64,000 nt of DNA, taken from NCBI RefSeq assembly GCF_038595065.1, contig NZ_CP152003.1:2150001-2214000 (forward strand), in the 5' to 3' direction. This stretch comes from Sutcliffiella sp. FSL R7-0096 (lineage in GTDB: Bacteria > Bacillota > Bacilli > Bacillales > Bacillaceae_I). The position numbers and the translations under genes are program-made. Below the pieces are notes generated by a model, which was not told the DNA's origin, did no database searches, and was given only the letters and a program-made list of their open reading frames with translations. Positions 9,017-20,179 of the stretch are shown piece by piece (position 1 is the first letter of the stretch; each line of letters opens with the position of its first letter).

Positions 9017-12000
9017 TTGCTTGACCAGATGTCTCAAGAGAAAAAAGATAGATTCCGTTTACTACTCCAGCAGCTAGAATTGACAAGTGATGATATTTTT
9101 CCTTACTTTGCAGAGGCTGGAATTGAAAAACTGACCGTAGAAAAGACCACTAAAAGATGGCACTTCCACTTTGTATTGGAAAGAATACTGCCAGCGAAAG
9201 TATATGACCTTTTTTATGAGAAACTGACAAAAAGTTTTGCACATATTGCAAATGTGTCCTTTTCATTGTCGGTACAGGACCGTTCATTTGAAAACACCTA
9301 TATCGCGGATTATTGGCCAATCTGTCTAAAAGAGCTGCAAGCATGCTCCCCGCCTTTATTGATGCTTTTAAATGGACAAGTTCCCACTTTGCAAGGAAAC
9401 AAGCTTTTGCTAAAAGCCAGAAATGAAGCCGAAGCAATCGCGGTGAAAAAAAAGCTCAGTACTACGATCTGTTCCACCTATGAAGGATTTGGTTTCCCAA
9501 CATTCATACTTGATACAAGCCTTTCACATTCAGAGGAGGAGTATCAGCAGTTTGTGGAGCAAAAGCAACAAGAGGATAAACAGAAGGCTTTGGCTGCAGT
9601 TACAGAAATGCAGAAAAAGGATGCTTCTAAGGATGACAATGCAGTCAGCGGACCGGTAATGATCGGCTATACAATTAAGGACGACGCTGAAATTAAGACG
9701 TTGGCGGAGATTGTGGAGGAAGAAAGACGTGTAGCGGTACAAGGATACGTTTTTGATGCAGAAACGAAAGAACTGCGTAGTGGCAGAACTTTGTTAACCT
9801 TCAAGATTACCGACTATACAAATTCCATCATGGTGAAAATGTTCTCGAGGGACAAGGAGGATGTGCCCCTTTTACAAGCAGTCAAAAAAGGAATGTGGCT
9901 AAAGGTTAGGGGAAGCATCCAGAACGATACGTTCGTCCGTGATCTTGTCATGATGGCCAATGACATAAATGAGTTCAAAGGAAAGGAAATAGTGGACACA
10001 GCACCAGAGGGGGAAAAAAGGGTCGAGCTGCATTTGCACACCCCGATGAGCACCATGGATGCTGTAAGTTCCATTTCCAACTTGGTGGCACAAGCAAAAA
10101 AATGGGGCCATGAAGCCATCGCCGTGACGGACCATGCCGTTGCACAAGCATATCCCGAAGCATATGCGGCAGGTAAGAAGAACGGTGTGAAAATACTATA
10201 TGGGTTAGAAGCTAATCTGGTGGATGATGGTGTGCCAATTGCCTACAATCCCGCTCATCGTAATCTAGCAGAGGAGACCTATGTTGTTTTTGACGTAGAA
10301 ACAACAGGTTTATCCGCCATGTACGATACGATTATCGAGCTTGCGGCGGTGAAGGTGAAAGGCGGAGAAATTGTCGACAGGTTTGAATCTTTTGCAAACC
10401 CGCATCATGCCCTTTCAGCTACCACCATCAATCTAACAGGCATTACCGATGATATGGTAAGGAATGCGCCGGAAGTGGGAGATGTCTTAAAAGATTTTTC
10501 CGAGTGGATGCAAGATGATATTCTCGTGGCGCATAATGCAAGCTTTGATATGGGCTTTTTAAACATCGGATTCCAACGGATAGGCCTTGGCAAAGCCAAA
10601 AATCCTGTCATTGATACGCTGGAATTGGGGCGCCTGCTCTTTCCATCCTTGAAAAATCACCGGCTAAACACCCTCTGTAAAAAGTTTGATATTGAATTGA
10701 CCCAGCATCACCGGGCAATCTATGATGCGGAGGCAACAGGATATCTTTTGGTAAAAATGCTAAAAGATGCTTTTGAAAAAGGAATTACCTATCATGATGA
10801 ACTGAATGACCATTCCGGTACGACGGATTCCTACAAACGAGCAAGGCCATCACATGTGACATTGCTTGCAATAAATGATATTGGTTTGAAAAACATTTTT
10901 AAAATCGTCTCTATCTCGCACATGAACTACTTTTTCCGCGTTCCAAGGATTCCGCGATCTCAGCTACAGAAGCTGCGAGAAGGAATCATTGTCGGCACGG
11001 CTTGCGATAAGGGTGAGGTTTTTGAAGGCATGATGCAGAAATCACCGGATGAAGTGGAAGGCATCGCTGAATTCTATGATTATATCGAAGTTCAACCACC
11101 AAGCAATTATGCCCACTTGTTAGAGCTCGAACTTGTGAGAGATGAAAAAGCCCTTAAAGAAATTATCACCAATATCGTCAAACTTGGTGAAAAGCTGGAG
11201 AAACCAGTAGTTGCGACAGGAAATGTCCATTACTTAAAAGAAACGGATAAAATCCATCGTGAAATCCTTGTACGTTCTCAATCAGGGGCTAATCCGTTAA
11301 ACAGGCATCAGCTTCCAGATGTCCACTTTAAAACGACGGATGAAATGCTTGCAGCCTTTTCATTTCTGGGTGAAGAAAAGGCGAAAGAGATTGTAGTCAC
11401 CAACACGCAAAAGATTGCAGGGATGATAGAGGAAATCAAACCGATCAAAGACGACCTTTATACCCCGAAAATCGAGGGTGCTGATGAAGAGATCAGAGAG
11501 ATGAGCTATTCAAGAGCGAGGAGCATATATGGGGAAGATCTTCCCGAGATTGTGGAAAAGCGAATTGAAAAAGAATTGAAGAGCATTATCGGCCATGGAT
11601 TTGCCGTAATTTATCTGATCTCCCAGAAGCTTGTTAAGAAATCACTAGATGATGGATATCTGGTTGGTTCACGTGGATCTGTCGGTTCCTCTTTTGTTGC
11701 AACCATGACGGAAATTACAGAGGTTAATCCACTGCCTCCGCATTATGTTTGTCCATCATGTAAACTTTCCGAATTCTTCGATGATGGATCGGTTGGTTCC
11801 GGATTTGACTTGCCAGATAAAGACTGCCCGAATTGTGGAGAAGCATTTACAAAGGATGGGCATGACATTCCGTTTGAAACCTTCCTTGGTTTCAAAGGGG
11901 ACAAGGTGCCCGATATCGATTTGAACTTCTCTGGGGAGTATCAGCCGAGAGCCCATAACTACACAAAGGTTCTGTTCGGTGAGGAATATGTTTTCCGTGC

Positions 12001-13330
12001 AGGTACAATAGGTACGGTTGCTGATAAAACCGCCTACGGTTATGTGAAGGGGTATGCCAATGACCGCAACCTTATCCTCCGTGGCGCAGAAGTAGACAGG
12101 CTGTCTTCCGGTTGTACAGGTGTTAGAAGGTCGACGGGTCAGCATCCCGGGGGAATTATCGTAGTACCAGATTATATGGATATATTTGATTTTTCTCCTA
12201 TCCAGTATCCAGCAGATGACCAGAATTCAGAGTGGAAAACGACCCATTTTGATTTCCACTCCATACATGATAACCTGCTTAAGCTGGATATCCTGGGACA
12301 TGATGATCCGACCGTTATTAGAATGCTTCAGGATCTTAGTGGCATTGACCCTAAAACCATCCCGACAGATGATCCGTATGTAATGAAAATATTCAGCGGG
12401 ACGGACTCTCTTGGGGTAACAGAAGAGCAAATCATGTGTAAAACCGGAACACTTGGTATTCCGGAGTTTGGAACCCGTTTTGTCCGTCAGATGTTAGAGG
12501 ATACGAAACCTTCCACTTTCTCAGAACTTGTACAGATTTCCGGACTATCCCATGGTACGGACGTTTGGCTCGGGAATGCCCAAGAGCTTATCCATAATAA
12601 AACTTGCACGCTTAGTGAGGTTATCGGGTGTCGTGATGATATTATGGTGTATCTTATCTATAAAGGGCTGGACCCTTCAATGGCATTTAAAATCATGGAA
12701 TCTGTCCGAAAAGGGAAAGGGCTGTCAGATGAGTTCAAAGAGGAAATGATCAAGAATGATGTGCCTGCATGGTATATTGATTCCTGTTTGAAAATAAAAT
12801 ACATGTTCCCGAAGGCACACGCCGCTGCCTATGTTCTCATGGCGGTTCGTATCGCCTATTTCAAAGTTCATTTCCCATTGATGTATTATGCTGCGTACTT
12901 TACCGTCCGTGCAGACGACTTTGACATCGACACGATGGTAAAAGGGTCTGCCGCAATCCGTAAAGTGGTGGAAGAAATCAATGCGAAAGGCCTGGAAGCA
13001 TCGCCGAAGGAAAAGTCTTTGCTAACAGTGATGGAACTGGCTCTCGAGATGAGTGAACGCGGATATTCCTTTAAAAAGGTGGACTTGTATAAATCCAGCG
13101 CAACTGATTTCTTGATAGAAGGAGATTCCCTTATCCCTCCTTTCAACTCCATTCCGGGGTTAGGGACCAATGCCGCCATCAATATTGTAAATTCAAGGCA
13201 GGATGGGGAATTCCTATCCAAAGAGGACTTACAACAAAGAGGAAGAATCTCTAAAACGATTCTGGAGTACCTGGACAACCACGGCTGTCTCGAAGGACTC
13301 CCAGATCAAAACCAACTTTCACTATTCTAA
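9017..13330 (+). CDS. polC: DNA polymerase III alpha subunit, PolC type
   Basis: Replicative polymerase of low-GC Gram-positives with its own proofreading. In order: N-terminal domain; OB fold (about 230-320); PHP domain with ELHLHTPMS near 336; DEDDh 3'-5' exonuclease starting FDVETTG near 423; zinc-binding cysteines CPSC and CPNC near 911 and 935; polymerase catalytic PDIDLNFSG near 965; and the C-terminal clamp-binding QNQLSLF. The first in-frame ATG (8993) lacks a binding site. TTG 9017 has AAAGGGG eight bases upstream and gives 1437 residues, the B. subtilis length, so it is preferred; ATG 9029 is the other option. Confidence 0.96.
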   Translation: MLDQMSQEKKDRFRLLLQQLELTSDDIFPYFAEAGIEKLTVEKTTKRWHFHFVLERILPAKVYDLFYEKLTKSFAHIANVSFSLSVQDRSFENTYIADYWPICLKELQACSPPLLMLLNGQVPTLQGNKLLLKARNEAEAIAVKKKLSTTICSTYEGFGFPTFILDTSLSHSEEEYQQFVEQKQQEDKQKALAAVTEMQKKDASKDDNAVSGPVMIGYTIKDDAEIKTLAEIVEEERRVAVQGYVFDAETKELRSGRTLLTFKITDYTNSIMVKMFSRDKEDVPLLQAVKKGMWLKVRGSIQNDTFVRDLVMMANDINEFKGKEIVDTAPEGEKRVELHLHTPMSTMDAVSSISNLVAQAKKWGHEAIAVTDHAVAQAYPEAYAAGKKNGVKILYGLEANLVDDGVPIAYNPAHRNLAEETYVVFDVETTGLSAMYDTIIELAAVKVKGGEIVDRFESFANPHHALSATTINLTGITDDMVRNAPEVGDVLKDFSEWMQDDILVAHNASFDMGFLNIGFQRIGLGKAKNPVIDTLELGRLLFPSLKNHRLNTLCKKFDIELTQHHRAIYDAEATGYLLVKMLKDAFEKGITYHDELNDHSGTTDSYKRARPSHVTLLAINDIGLKNIFKIVSISHMNYFFRVPRIPRSQLQKLREGIIVGTACDKGEVFEGMMQKSPDEVEGIAEFYDYIEVQPPSNYAHLLELELVRDEKALKEIITNIVKLGEKLEKPVVATGNVHYLKETDKIHREILVRSQSGANPLNRHQLPDVHFKTTDEMLAAFSFLGEEKAKEIVVTNTQKIAGMIEEIKPIKDDLYTPKIEGADEEIREMSYSRARSIYGEDLPEIVEKRIEKELKSIIGHGFAVIYLISQKLVKKSLDDGYLVGSRGSVGSSFVATMTEITEVNPLPPHYVCPSCKLSEFFDDGSVGSGFDLPDKDCPNCGEAFTKDGHDIPFETFLGFKGDKVPDIDLNFSGEYQPRAHNYTKVLFGEEYVFRAGTIGTVADKTAYGYVKGYANDRNLILRGAEVDRLSSGCTGVRRSTGQHPGGIIVVPDYMDIFDFSPIQYPADDQNSEWKTTHFDFHSIHDNLLKLDILGHDDPTVIRMLQDLSGIDPKTIPTDDPYVMKIFSGTDSLGVTEEQIMCKTGTLGIPEFGTRFVRQMLEDTKPSTFSELVQISGLSHGTDVWLGNAQELIHNKTCTLSEVIGCRDDIMVYLIYKGLDPSMAFKIMESVRKGKGLSDEFKEEMIKNDVPAWYIDSCLKIKYMFPKAHAAAYVLMAVRIAYFKVHFPLMYYAAYFTVRADDFDIDTMVKGSAAIRKVVEEINAKGLEASPKEKSLLTVMELALEMSERGYSFKKVDLYKSSATDFLIEGDSLIPPFNSIPGLGTNAAINIVNSRQDGEFLSKEDLQQRGRISKTILEYLDNHGCLEGLPDQNQLSLF

Positions 13331-13361
13331 TGTTTATGGGAATTGAACTGGCTTATTCAAT

Positions 13362-13495
13362 CCACCCTGTTGACTGAGTGGAAGATGTGAGACTCCGGCG
13401 GGAGGTAGCGGTAGGTCGAGACCCCCAAGCGTTGTGAGGAGGCTTGAGCATCGCCCCGCGGAAAGCGAACATCTGGAACGAAAGGAAACAGGGAG
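13362..13495 (-). repeat. Family A interspersed repeat, copy 2 (inverted)
   Basis: Reverse-complement copy: CCACCCTGTTGACTGAGTGG at one end, GAGACCCCCAAGCGTTGTG then GAGGAGGCTTGAGCATCGCC inside, and GGAAACAGGGAG at the other end. It is nearly colinear with copy 1 on the opposite strand. It fills the start of the 469-bp polC-rimP gap. Confidence 0.87.
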
Positions 13496-13540
13496 CTGTA
13501 TGCTGAAAGGTCCGTCAACCCCTGAAAACACTAGAAAGAT

Positions 13541-13569
13541 TTGCATATTCACAGTGGATATGATATATT
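13541..13569 (+). promoter_or_regulatory. Sigma-A promoter of the rimP-nusA-infB operon
   Basis: TTGCAT, 17-bp spacer, TATATT, with a TG one base before the -10 (extended -10). Transcription would start near 13576 and give a leader of about 220 bases before rimP. Confidence 0.6.
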
Positions 13570-13603
13570 TACATTGGAAATGCTATATACAGGTAGTTAG
13601 CAG

Positions 13604-13623
13604 AGAGTGGGGAAACCCACTCT
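13604..13623 (+). promoter_or_regulatory. Leader hairpin with GAAA tetraloop
   Basis: AGAGTGGG, GAAA, CCCACTCT: a perfect 8-bp stem with a GNRA loop, about 30 bases after the predicted start of the rimP operon transcript. It is probably part of the structured leader; there is no long T run after it. Confidence 0.6.
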
Positions 13624-13706
13624 TTCGTATTGTGTTCCCATCTTTCTGGCCACCTTGTTCACTTATGTAATTGGAACAGGAACGTTGGATTTCGTATCAA
13701 CTGTAC

Positions 13707-13756
13707 ATAAGCTTGCTTGTTTATGATTCCCTGCTTATCGGCAGGGTCTTTTGTTC
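13707..13756 (+). promoter_or_regulatory. Candidate NusA-responsive attenuator in the rimP leader
   Basis: CCCTGC (13729-13734), TTATCG, GCAGGG (13741-13746) and TCTTTTGTTC form a short terminator with an interrupted T tract. ATAAGC at 13707-13712 can pair instead with GCTTAT at 13733-13738, which would break the terminator stem. B. subtilis nusA is known to be autoregulated by NusA-stimulated termination in the rimP leader, and this structure occupies the same place. Confidence 0.5.
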
Positions 13757-13799
13757 AGATTTTAAACACATCGTCTCGCGCTTGCGAAGGAGGAAAATG

Positions 13800-14270
13800 A
13801 TGAGCAAAAATGTGACAGAAACGGTGGAAGAACTTGCTCTTCCTATCGTAAAAGAAATGAATGTTGAATTAGTGGATATTGAATATGTAAAAGAAGGATC
13901 CTCTTGGTTTTTACGTGTATTCGTCGATAAAGATGGCGGTATCGACATCGAGGATTGCGGGACTGTAAGTGAGAAACTAAGCGAAAAGCTTGATGAACTA
14001 GATCCAATCCCTCACAATTATTTTCTCGAAGTCTCCTCGCCTGGTGCGGAGCGACCTTTAAAGAAAAAGGAAGACCTTGAAAAAGCTGTCGGCAAATATG
14101 TAAATATTAAAACCTACGAACCGATTGATGGATTAAAGTCTTTTGAAGGAGATCTTCTTGACTTCGATGGAGATACAATCAAACTCTCCATGACAATCAA
14201 AACACGTAAAAAAGAAGTATCCATTCCATATCCAAAGGTTGCGAAAGCACGTTTGGCAGTCAGGTTCTGA
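13800..14270 (+). CDS. rimP: ribosome maturation factor RimP
   Basis: RimP binds the 30S subunit and assists assembly around S12/S19. The core motif [17 protein letters not shown] (residues about 75-91) and the N-terminal [12 protein letters not shown] are those of the family. Two adjacent ATG codons at 13797 and 13800 follow GAAGGAGG (13786-13793); the second has better spacing and gives 156 residues, the B. subtilis length. First gene of the nusA-infB operon, with a long leader that may carry an attenuator. Confidence 0.95.
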   Translation: MSKNVTETVEELALPIVKEMNVELVDIEYVKEGSSWFLRVFVDKDGGIDIEDCGTVSEKLSEKLDELDPIPHNYFLEVSSPGAERPLKKKEDLEKAVGKYVNIKTYEPIDGLKSFEGDLLDFDGDTIKLSMTIKTRKKEVSIPYPKVAKARLAVRF

Positions 14271-14365
14271 TAAATTATCCACCTGATAGACCGTCCCATC
14301 GCACATTTTATGGAGACTGGTCACTAAAAAATGAAGTATAGGTATATTAAGGGGGACATGGTTGT

Positions 14366-15484
14366 ATGAGCAGCGAGTTATTTGATGCTTTAACCCTGAT
14401 GGAAAAGGAAAAGGGCATTAGCAAAGATGTAATTATTGAAGCGATTGAGGCTGCACTTATATCTGCTTACAAACGGAATTTCAATCAAGCACAAAATGTA
14501 CGAGTTGATATGAACCTTGAAACAGGTACAATGCGCGTATTTGCACGAAAAGATGTAGTAGAGGAAGTTTTTGATTCCCGTCTTGAAATTTCCGTTCAAG
14601 AAGCACGTCAAATCAATCCGAACTACCAAGAAAACGATGTTGTGGAAATTGAAGTGACGCCTAAGGACTTCGGCCGCATTGCAGCACAGACTGCAAAACA
14701 AGTGGTCACACAGCGTGTCAGAGAGGCTGAGCGTGGAGTCATTTATTCGGAATATATCGAACGTGAAGAAGATATCATGACAGGTATTGTTCAACGACTT
14801 GATTCCAAGTTCATATATGTGAGCCTAGGGAAAATTGAAGCTTTGCTTCCAGTCAATGAGCAAATGCCTAATGAACATTATAAGCCTCATGATAGAATAA
14901 AAGTGTTCCTCACAAAAGTGGAAAAAACCACGAAAGGTCCACAAATTTTTGTTTCCCGTTCTCACCCAGGACTTTTAAAGCGTCTTTTTGAACTTGAAGT
15001 TCCAGAAATTTATGATGGTACAGTGGAAATAAAATCCGTTGCGCGTGAAGCCGGAGACCGCTCCAAGATCTCCGTACACTGTGAAAATCCGGAAGTAGAT
15101 CCGGTAGGCGCATGTGTAGGACCAAAGGGACAAAGGGTGCAAGCAATTGTGAATGAACTTAAGGGAGAAAAAATCGACATCGTACGTTGGTCTAAAGATC
15201 CTGTTGAATTCGTTGCCAATGCATTAAGCCCTTCTAAAGTACTGGAAGTTCAAGTTAATGAAGAAGAAAAGGCTACGACAGTCATTGTTCCTGATTATCA
15301 GCTTTCGCTAGCAATAGGTAAACGTGGACAGAATGCACGACTTGCTGCCAAGCTAACTGGCTGGAAGATTGATATCAAGAGCGAGTCTGAAGCAGAAGAA
15401 CTAGGAATCTACCCGAGTCTGTCTTTATCCAAAAACGACACAGATGAGCTCGATGATGATTTCTACGATGAAGAAAATGAGTGA
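14366..15484 (+). CDS. nusA: transcription termination/antitermination factor NusA
   Basis: NusA binds RNA polymerase near the RNA exit channel and stimulates pausing and intrinsic termination. The 372 residues cover the N-terminal polymerase-binding domain (1-125), S1 domain (about 135-200, [23 protein letters not shown] split across it) and two KH domains ([10 protein letters not shown] and [14 protein letters not shown] are the GXXG loops). The acidic C-terminal repeats of proteobacterial NusA are absent, normal in Bacillus. ATG 14366 follows AAGGGGGA. It may control its own operon through the leader upstream of rimP. Confidence 0.97.
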   Translation: MSSELFDALTLMEKEKGISKDVIIEAIEAALISAYKRNFNQAQNVRVDMNLETGTMRVFARKDVVEEVFDSRLEISVQEARQINPNYQENDVVEIEVTPKDFGRIAAQTAKQVVTQRVREAERGVIYSEYIEREEDIMTGIVQRLDSKFIYVSLGKIEALLPVNEQMPNEHYKPHDRIKVFLTKVEKTTKGPQIFVSRSHPGLLKRLFELEVPEIYDGTVEIKSVAREAGDRSKISVHCENPEVDPVGACVGPKGQRVQAIVNELKGEKIDIVRWSKDPVEFVANALSPSKVLEVQVNEEEKATTVIVPDYQLSLAIGKRGQNARLAAKLTGWKIDIKSESEAEELGIYPSLSLSKNDTDELDDDFYDEENE

Positions 15485-15505
15485 TATTAAAAGAAGGTGA
15501 ACCCG

Positions 15506-15793
15506 GTGAACAATCGCAAAAAGGTGCCAATGCGTAAATGTGTGGCAAGTCAAGAACTGAAGCCGAAAAAAGAATTGATACGTATTGTACGTTCTAAAGA
15601 AGGCGAAGTTTCCATTGATCCTTCCGGTAAGAAATCAGGTAGAGGGGCATATCTTGCAAAAAACAAGGACAGCATCCTCCTTGCTAAAAAGAAAAATATC
15701 TTAGCCCGTCACCTAGAAGTAACGATTGATGATTCATTGTATGATGAATTACTTCAACTGGTAGAAACGGAGAACGGCTCAGCACATGAATAA
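15506..15793 (+). CDS. ylxR: YlxR family nucleic-acid-binding protein
   Basis: Small basic protein of the YlxR family (DUF448), always found between nusA and infB; reported roles are RNA binding and effects on gene expression, and the molecular job is not settled. [22 protein letters not shown] and the SGRGAYLAK segment, given here in parts, form the conserved surface. GTG 15506 is chosen because AAGAAGGTGA (15491-15500) is its binding site, while the in-frame GTG 15497 lies inside that site. It overlaps the next gene by 8 bases, indicating coupled translation. Confidence 0.92.
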   Translation: MNNRKKVPMRKCVASQELKPKKELIRIVRSKEGEVSIDPSGKKSGRGAYLAKNKDSILLAKKKNILARHLEVTIDDSLYDELLQLVETENGSAHE

Positions 15794-16085
15794 TCAATGG
15801 CTATCTATTGTCGGTCTTGCCACTCGGGCAAGAAAGACCATAACAGGGGAAGAACTTGTCATTAAAGAAGTAAGGGCAGGAAATGCAAAACTGGTGCTGA
15901 TTGCCAGCGACGCTTCTGCCAATACCATGAAGAAATTGAATGATAAATGCACGTACTATAAAGTGCCGATAAGAACGGTAGACGATCGGTATGAGTTAGG
16001 TCGAGCAATAGGCAAGGATGCGCGAGTGTCTGTAGCCATACTAGATGAAGGGTTTGCAAAAAAACTCCTTACAATGCTCGATTAA
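15786..16085 (+). CDS. rplGA: L7Ae-family ribosomal-type protein
   Basis: 99-residue member of the L7Ae/L30e/S12e fold (B. subtilis YlxQ), which recognises kink-turn RNA. Seen: [23 protein letters not shown], given here only as a family pattern, then [17 protein letters not shown], the typical L7Ae strand-helix core. It overlaps the end of ylxR by 8 bases and precedes infB by 17 bases. Its in vivo RNA target is not known; B. subtilis relatives bind kink-turns in vitro. Confidence 0.92.
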   Translation: MNNQWLSIVGLATRARKTITGEELVIKEVRAGNAKLVLIASDASANTMKKLNDKCTYYKVPIRTVDDRYELGRAIGKDARVSVAILDEGFAKKLLTMLD

Positions 16086-16102
16086 TCTTTGGGGGTGAAT
16101 GT

Positions 16103-18253
16103 ATGACGAAATTACGCGTGTACGAATACGCTAAACAAAAGAACGTATCAAGTAAAGATGTCATCACAAAACTAAAAGAAATGAATATTGAGGTATCAAA
16201 CCATATGGCAACATTAGACGAAGACACTATCCAAAAATTGAACGGTCCAGATAAAAAAGAAGCACCAAAGAAAGCAGCACCACAAAATACTGCTTCTGCA
16301 CCTAAGAAGCAAAATAACAACCAATCTCAAGGCGGCGGTCAAGGCGGAAAAGGCAAAAACACTTCTTCACCTAAAAAGCCATTTAACAACAGCAATAACA
16401 ATCATTCCTCTAAAGGGAAAAAGAAACAAAACAATAAACAAAACCAAAACCGTGGACAACAACATGCTCCGCCACAACCTGTGAAGAAAAAAGAAACACC
16501 TTCCAAAATTACATTCACTGGTTCCCTGACAGTTGGTGAATTGGCCAACAAGCTAAACAAAGAGCCTTCTGAAATAATCAAAAAGCTCTTGATGCTTGGC
16601 GTCATGGCGACCATCAACCAGGATCTTGACAAAGATTCCATCGAATTGATCGCAGGCGAATACAATGTGGAAGTGGAAGAGGAAATTATCTTCGAAGTAA
16701 CCGATTTTGAGGGCTACGATTCAGAAGATACAGAAGAGGTAATGGAAGAGCGTCCTCCAGTTGTTACGATCATGGGCCACGTTGACCACGGTAAAACAAC
16801 GCTTCTTGACTCCATCCGTAATACAAAGGTTACTGCAGGTGAAGCAGGTGGAATCACTCAGCATATCGGTGCGTACCAAGTAGAAGTGGAACAAGGCAAA
16901 AAAATCACGTTCCTTGATACTCCTGGGCATGCAGCGTTTACAACAATGCGTTCCCGCGGGGCACAAGTTACTGATATCACAATCCTAGTTGTGGCAGCAG
17001 ATGACGGTGTTATGCCTCAAACAGTGGAAGCAATCAACCATGCAAAAGCCGCAGAAGTACCAATCATCGTTGCCGTTAACAAAATGGATAAAGAAGCTGC
17101 CAATCCTGACCGTGTTATGCAGGAATTAACAGAGCATGGACTAGTGTCAGAAGCTTGGGGTGGAGATACTATCTTTGTACCACTTTCCGCTTTAAGTGGA
17201 GAAGGCATCGATACATTGCTTGAAATGATCCTTCTTGTATCTGAAGTGGAAGAATACAAAGCTAATGCAAAACGAGCGGCTTCAGGTACGGTTATCGAAG
17301 CACAGCTTGATAAAGGTAGAGGTTCTGTTGCTACCCTTCTTGTTCAAAAAGGAACACTCCGTGTTGGAGATCCAATTGTTGTAGGAAACACGTTCGGCCG
17401 TGTTCGTGCAATGGTCAATGATCTTGGACGCCGTGTTAAAGAAGCTGGTCCATCTACACCAGTTGAAATAACTGGTCTTAATGAAGTTCCACAAGCCGGA
17501 GACAACTTCATGGTGTTTGCTGATGAAAAAACGGCTCGTAACGTTGGGGAAGCACGTGCTCAAAAGCAACTTCAAGAGCAACGCAGCGAAAAAACACGTG
17601 TAACACTTGATGACTTGTTTGAACAAATCAAGCAAGGTGAAATGAAAGAAATCAACTTGATTGTGAAAGCGGACGTTCAAGGTTCTGTAGAAGCGATGGC
17701 TGCTTCCCTCCAGAAAATTGATGTAGAAGGCGCTAAAGTGAAAATCATCCATACTGGCGTTGGTGCCATCACGGAATCTGATATCATTCTTGCCTCCGCA
17801 TCCAATGCGATTGTCATTGGTTTCAACGTTCGCCCAGATGCTGGTGCGAAACGTACAGCAGATGCTGAAAACGTTGATATCCGTCTTCACCGTATCATCT
17901 ATAAAGCGATTGAAGAAATTGAAGCGGCAATGAAAGGCATGCTTGACCCCGAGTTTGAAGAAAAAGTGATCGGTCAAGTGGAAGTACGCCAGACGTTCAA
18001 AGTTTCTAAAGTCGGAACAATCGCGGGTGCATATGTAACAGAAGGTAAAATCACTCGTGATTCCAGCATTCGTCTAATTCGTGACGGGATCGTTATTTTT
18101 GAAGGAGAACTTGATACACTCAAGCGTTTCAAAGATGATGTTAAAGAAGTTGCGACAAACTACGAATGTGGTGTAACAATCAAGAACTTTAACGACATTA
18201 AAGAAGGCGACATCATCGAAGCGTACGTAATGCAAGAAATCGAAAGAAAATGA
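16103..18253 (+). CDS. infB: translation initiation factor IF-2
   Basis: IF-2 is the GTPase that brings fMet-tRNA to the 30S P site and promotes subunit joining. The N-terminal IF2_N domain (1-55) is followed by a low-complexity N/K/Q/G-rich linker (about 60-130), a second IF2_N domain, and the G domain with GHVDHGKTT near residue 225, DTPGH and NKMD. Domains II, III and the fMet-binding C2 domain follow. The 716-residue length is that of Bacillus IF2-alpha. ATG 16103 follows a GGGGGTG site. It overlaps ylxP by 4 bases (ATGA). Confidence 0.98.
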   Translation: MTKLRVYEYAKQKNVSSKDVITKLKEMNIEVSNHMATLDEDTIQKLNGPDKKEAPKKAAPQNTASAPKKQNNNQSQGGGQGGKGKNTSSPKKPFNNSNNNHSSKGKKKQNNKQNQNRGQQHAPPQPVKKKETPSKITFTGSLTVGELANKLNKEPSEIIKKLLMLGVMATINQDLDKDSIELIAGEYNVEVEEEIIFEVTDFEGYDSEDTEEVMEERPPVVTIMGHVDHGKTTLLDSIRNTKVTAGEAGGITQHIGAYQVEVEQGKKITFLDTPGHAAFTTMRSRGAQVTDITILVVAADDGVMPQTVEAINHAKAAEVPIIVAVNKMDKEAANPDRVMQELTEHGLVSEAWGGDTIFVPLSALSGEGIDTLLEMILLVSEVEEYKANAKRAASGTVIEAQLDKGRGSVATLLVQKGTLRVGDPIVVGNTFGRVRAMVNDLGRRVKEAGPSTPVEITGLNEVPQAGDNFMVFADEKTARNVGEARAQKQLQEQRSEKTRVTLDDLFEQIKQGEMKEINLIVKADVQGSVEAMAASLQKIDVEGAKVKIIHTGVGAITESDIILASASNAIVIGFNVRPDAGAKRTADAENVDIRLHRIIYKAIEEIEAAMKGMLDPEFEEKVIGQVEVRQTFKVSKVGTIAGAYVTEGKITRDSSIRLIRDGIVIFEGELDTLKRFKDDVKEVATNYECGVTIKNFNDIKEGDIIEAYVMQEIERK

Positions 18254-18528
18254 TTGGATATATAGAGTGTGACTGTATGATCTATGATGCTCAATCTTTG
18301 AAGGAAAAAAGAGCAGTCCTTCAGCGTGTTATGACGAGGTTGAAGCAGAGGTTCAACATATCCATTTCAGAGATTGATCATCAGGACGTATGGCAACGGA
18401 CGAAGATTGGAATAGTATCCATCTCTTCTTCCAAATCCATCACCGAGAAAGAATTGCAAAAAGTGCTCGACTATCTGGATTCATTTCCAGAGATAGAGCG
18501 GGCAGAAACTTCGCTTGATTGGCTTTAA
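18250..18528 (+). CDS. ylxP: YlxP family protein (DUF503)
   Basis: 92-residue protein of unknown molecular function found after infB in many Firmicutes. It contains the family pattern [23 protein letters not shown] (quoted as a pattern split in two: SLKEKRAVL and RLKQRFNIS) and [12 protein letters not shown]. It starts within the infB stop (ATGA overlap) and ends just before rbfA, so it is translated as part of the ribosome-assembly operon. Confidence 0.9.
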   Translation: MIGYIECDCMIYDAQSLKEKRAVLQRVMTRLKQRFNISISEIDHQDVWQRTKIGIVSISSSKSITEKELQKVLDYLDSFPEIERAETSLDWL

Positions 18529-18541
18529 AGGGGTGAAAGGT

Positions 18542-18907
18542 ATGACACTCAGATCAAACCGAGTTGGAGAGCAAATGAAAAAAGAGCTTTCCGATATCAT
18601 TGGTCGTAAAATCAAAGACCCTCGTGTAGGCTTTGTAACAGTAACGGATGTACAGGTTACGGGAGATCTTCAACAAGCCAAGGTATTCATTTCTGTGCTT
18701 GGAGACGATGATAAAAGACAAGACACATTGATTGGCTTGGCGAAAGCAAAAGGCTTCATCCGCAGTGAGATAGGACGCAGAATTCGCCTGAGAAAAACTC
18801 CAGAGCTTTTCTTTGAATTTGATGAATCCATTGCTTACGGTAATCACATCGAAAGCCTGATACATGAATTGAATAAAAAAGACTCCGATTCTGATGATGA
18901 AGAGTAA
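18542..18907 (+). CDS. rbfA: ribosome-binding factor A
   Basis: RbfA binds the immature 30S subunit and helps 16S rRNA 5'-end maturation, important in the cold. The type-II KH-like fold is recognisable from [28 protein letters not shown] and [15 protein letters not shown]. Upstream in-frame codons would extend into ylxP; ATG 18542 has AAAGGGGTGAAAGG immediately upstream and gives 121 residues. Last gene before a strong terminator. Confidence 0.96.
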   Translation: MTLRSNRVGEQMKKELSDIIGRKIKDPRVGFVTVTDVQVTGDLQQAKVFISVLGDDDKRQDTLIGLAKAKGFIRSEIGRRIRLRKTPELFFEFDESIAYGNHIESLIHELNKKDSDSDDEE

Positions 18908-18910
18908 CAG

Positions 18911-18943
18911 AAAAGGATAGGCAGCAGTTGTCTATCCTTTTTG
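18911..18943 (+). terminator. Terminator of the rimP-rbfA operon
   Basis: AAAAGGATAG, loop, CTATCCTTTTT; strong 8-bp GC/AT stem and T run after rbfA. Confidence 0.88.
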
Positions 18944-18969
18944 TTGACTCTAATGATTGCTTGGATTAA

Positions 18970-19164
18970 CTCCCTGTTGATTTGCGTTTCTGGTGTTCGC
19001 TATCCGCAGGACGATGCTTGAGCCTCCTCACAACGCTTTGGGGGTCTCAACCAACCATTCCTCCCGCAGGACAAGGAAGGCTTCGGCAGCGATTCATCGC
19101 ACGAAGAAAATGCTTTAGTATTTTCGAGGAGTCTCACACCTTGCACTCTAATCAACCGGGCGAA
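18970..19164 (+). repeat. Family A interspersed repeat, copy 3 (long form)
   Basis: It contains CTCCCTGTTGATTTGCGTTTC, shown here only as ends CTCCCTGTTGAT and CCTCCTCACAACGCTTT, then GGGGGTCTCAACC and a GTCTCACACCTTGCACTC tail. Compared with copy 1 it carries about 57 extra bases (19070-19126), including GAAAATGC, TTTA, GTATTTTC, a small hairpin. It occupies the rbfA-truB gap. Confidence 0.83.
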
Positions 19165-19221
19165 TATGATTTACTTAATTGAATTGTGATATTCCAACTT
19201 TAAGGAAAGGGGTGGCTCACC

Positions 19222-20133
19222 ATGGACGGCATTTTGATATTGAACAAGCCTAAGGGATTCACTTCACATGACTGCGTATTCAAAGTGAGAAAGATATTGA
19301 AAACAAAAAAAGTCGGCCACACCGGCACACTAGATCCCGAAGTGACCGGAGTCCTGCCTATCTGCATAGGTAGAGCGACCAAAGTTGTTGAATTCCTAAC
19401 AGCAGAAGAAAAAACATATATAGCGGAAGTGACCATAGGGACTGCTACCACAACAGAAGATCAGACAGGGGAGGTCGTGGAAGAAAAAAGTGTGGACAAC
19501 CCGATACCAAAGGAAAAGATACTTTCCGTCCTTCATCAGCTAAAAGGGGAGATTGAACAAACACCTCCAATGTACTCAGCTGTAAAAATAAACGGAAAAA
19601 AGCTTTATGAGTATGCAAGAGAAGGGAAGGTAATCGACAGACCTTCACGAAAAGTGACGATTCATGATATCTTCCTAACAAGCGACATTACATATATAGA
19701 AGAGAGAGGTCAGGTTCGTTTTTCTTTTCAAGTAAATTGCAGCAAAGGTACCTATGTAAGAACTCTTGCCGTACAAATAGGAGAACTGCTCGGTTATCCA
19801 GCGCATATGTCATATTTGACAAGGGTATCTTCAGGAAACTTCACCATTGATCATGCGATCACACTGGAACAACTAAGTGAGCTCGCAGAGAAGGGTGCTG
19901 TAGGGGAACATCTATTGCCTATGGAAAAAGCATTAAGTTCATTGCCTAAGTTGGACATTAATGATAAAGTAGCAGAGAAAGTGTATAATGGTGCGGTTTT
20001 GCCGTATCCAGAAAATATCGATGAATCGAATGAATACTTCAGTGTGTTCCATGATGATAAATGTTTGGCCATCTATATGAAGCATCCATCAAAGCCAGGC
20101 CTGATGAAACCGAAGAAAGTATTTCATAACTAA
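19222..20133 (+). CDS. truB: tRNA pseudouridine(55) synthase
   Basis: TruB makes the universal pseudouridine 55 in the T-loop of tRNAs. The catalytic motif GHTGTLDPEVTGVLP places the nucleophilic Asp at residue 38. KPKGFTSHD at the N terminus, YSAVKINGKKLYEYAREG and GTYVRTLA are further conserved blocks, and a C-terminal PUA-like tail follows. Length is 303 residues. ATG 19222 follows AAGGAAAGGGGTGG. It forms a pair with ribF 46 bases later. Confidence 0.97.
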   Translation: MDGILILNKPKGFTSHDCVFKVRKILKTKKVGHTGTLDPEVTGVLPICIGRATKVVEFLTAEEKTYIAEVTIGTATTTEDQTGEVVEEKSVDNPIPKEKILSVLHQLKGEIEQTPPMYSAVKINGKKLYEYAREGKVIDRPSRKVTIHDIFLTSDITYIEERGQVRFSFQVNCSKGTYVRTLAVQIGELLGYPAHMSYLTRVSSGNFTIDHAITLEQLSELAEKGAVGEHLLPMEKALSSLPKLDINDKVAEKVYNGAVLPYPENIDESNEYFSVFHDDKCLAIYMKHPSKPGLMKPKKVFHN

Positions 20134-20179
20134 TTGGTGTATGAAGGTTCTGCATGATTAATTTAGATTTAGGTGATAA

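Noticed and set aside
17282-17977. 231-codon open frame on the minus strand within infB
   Set aside because: Antisense shadow of a highly expressed gene with strong codon bias; no binding site and composition (many Phe, Asn, Cys) unlike a real protein.
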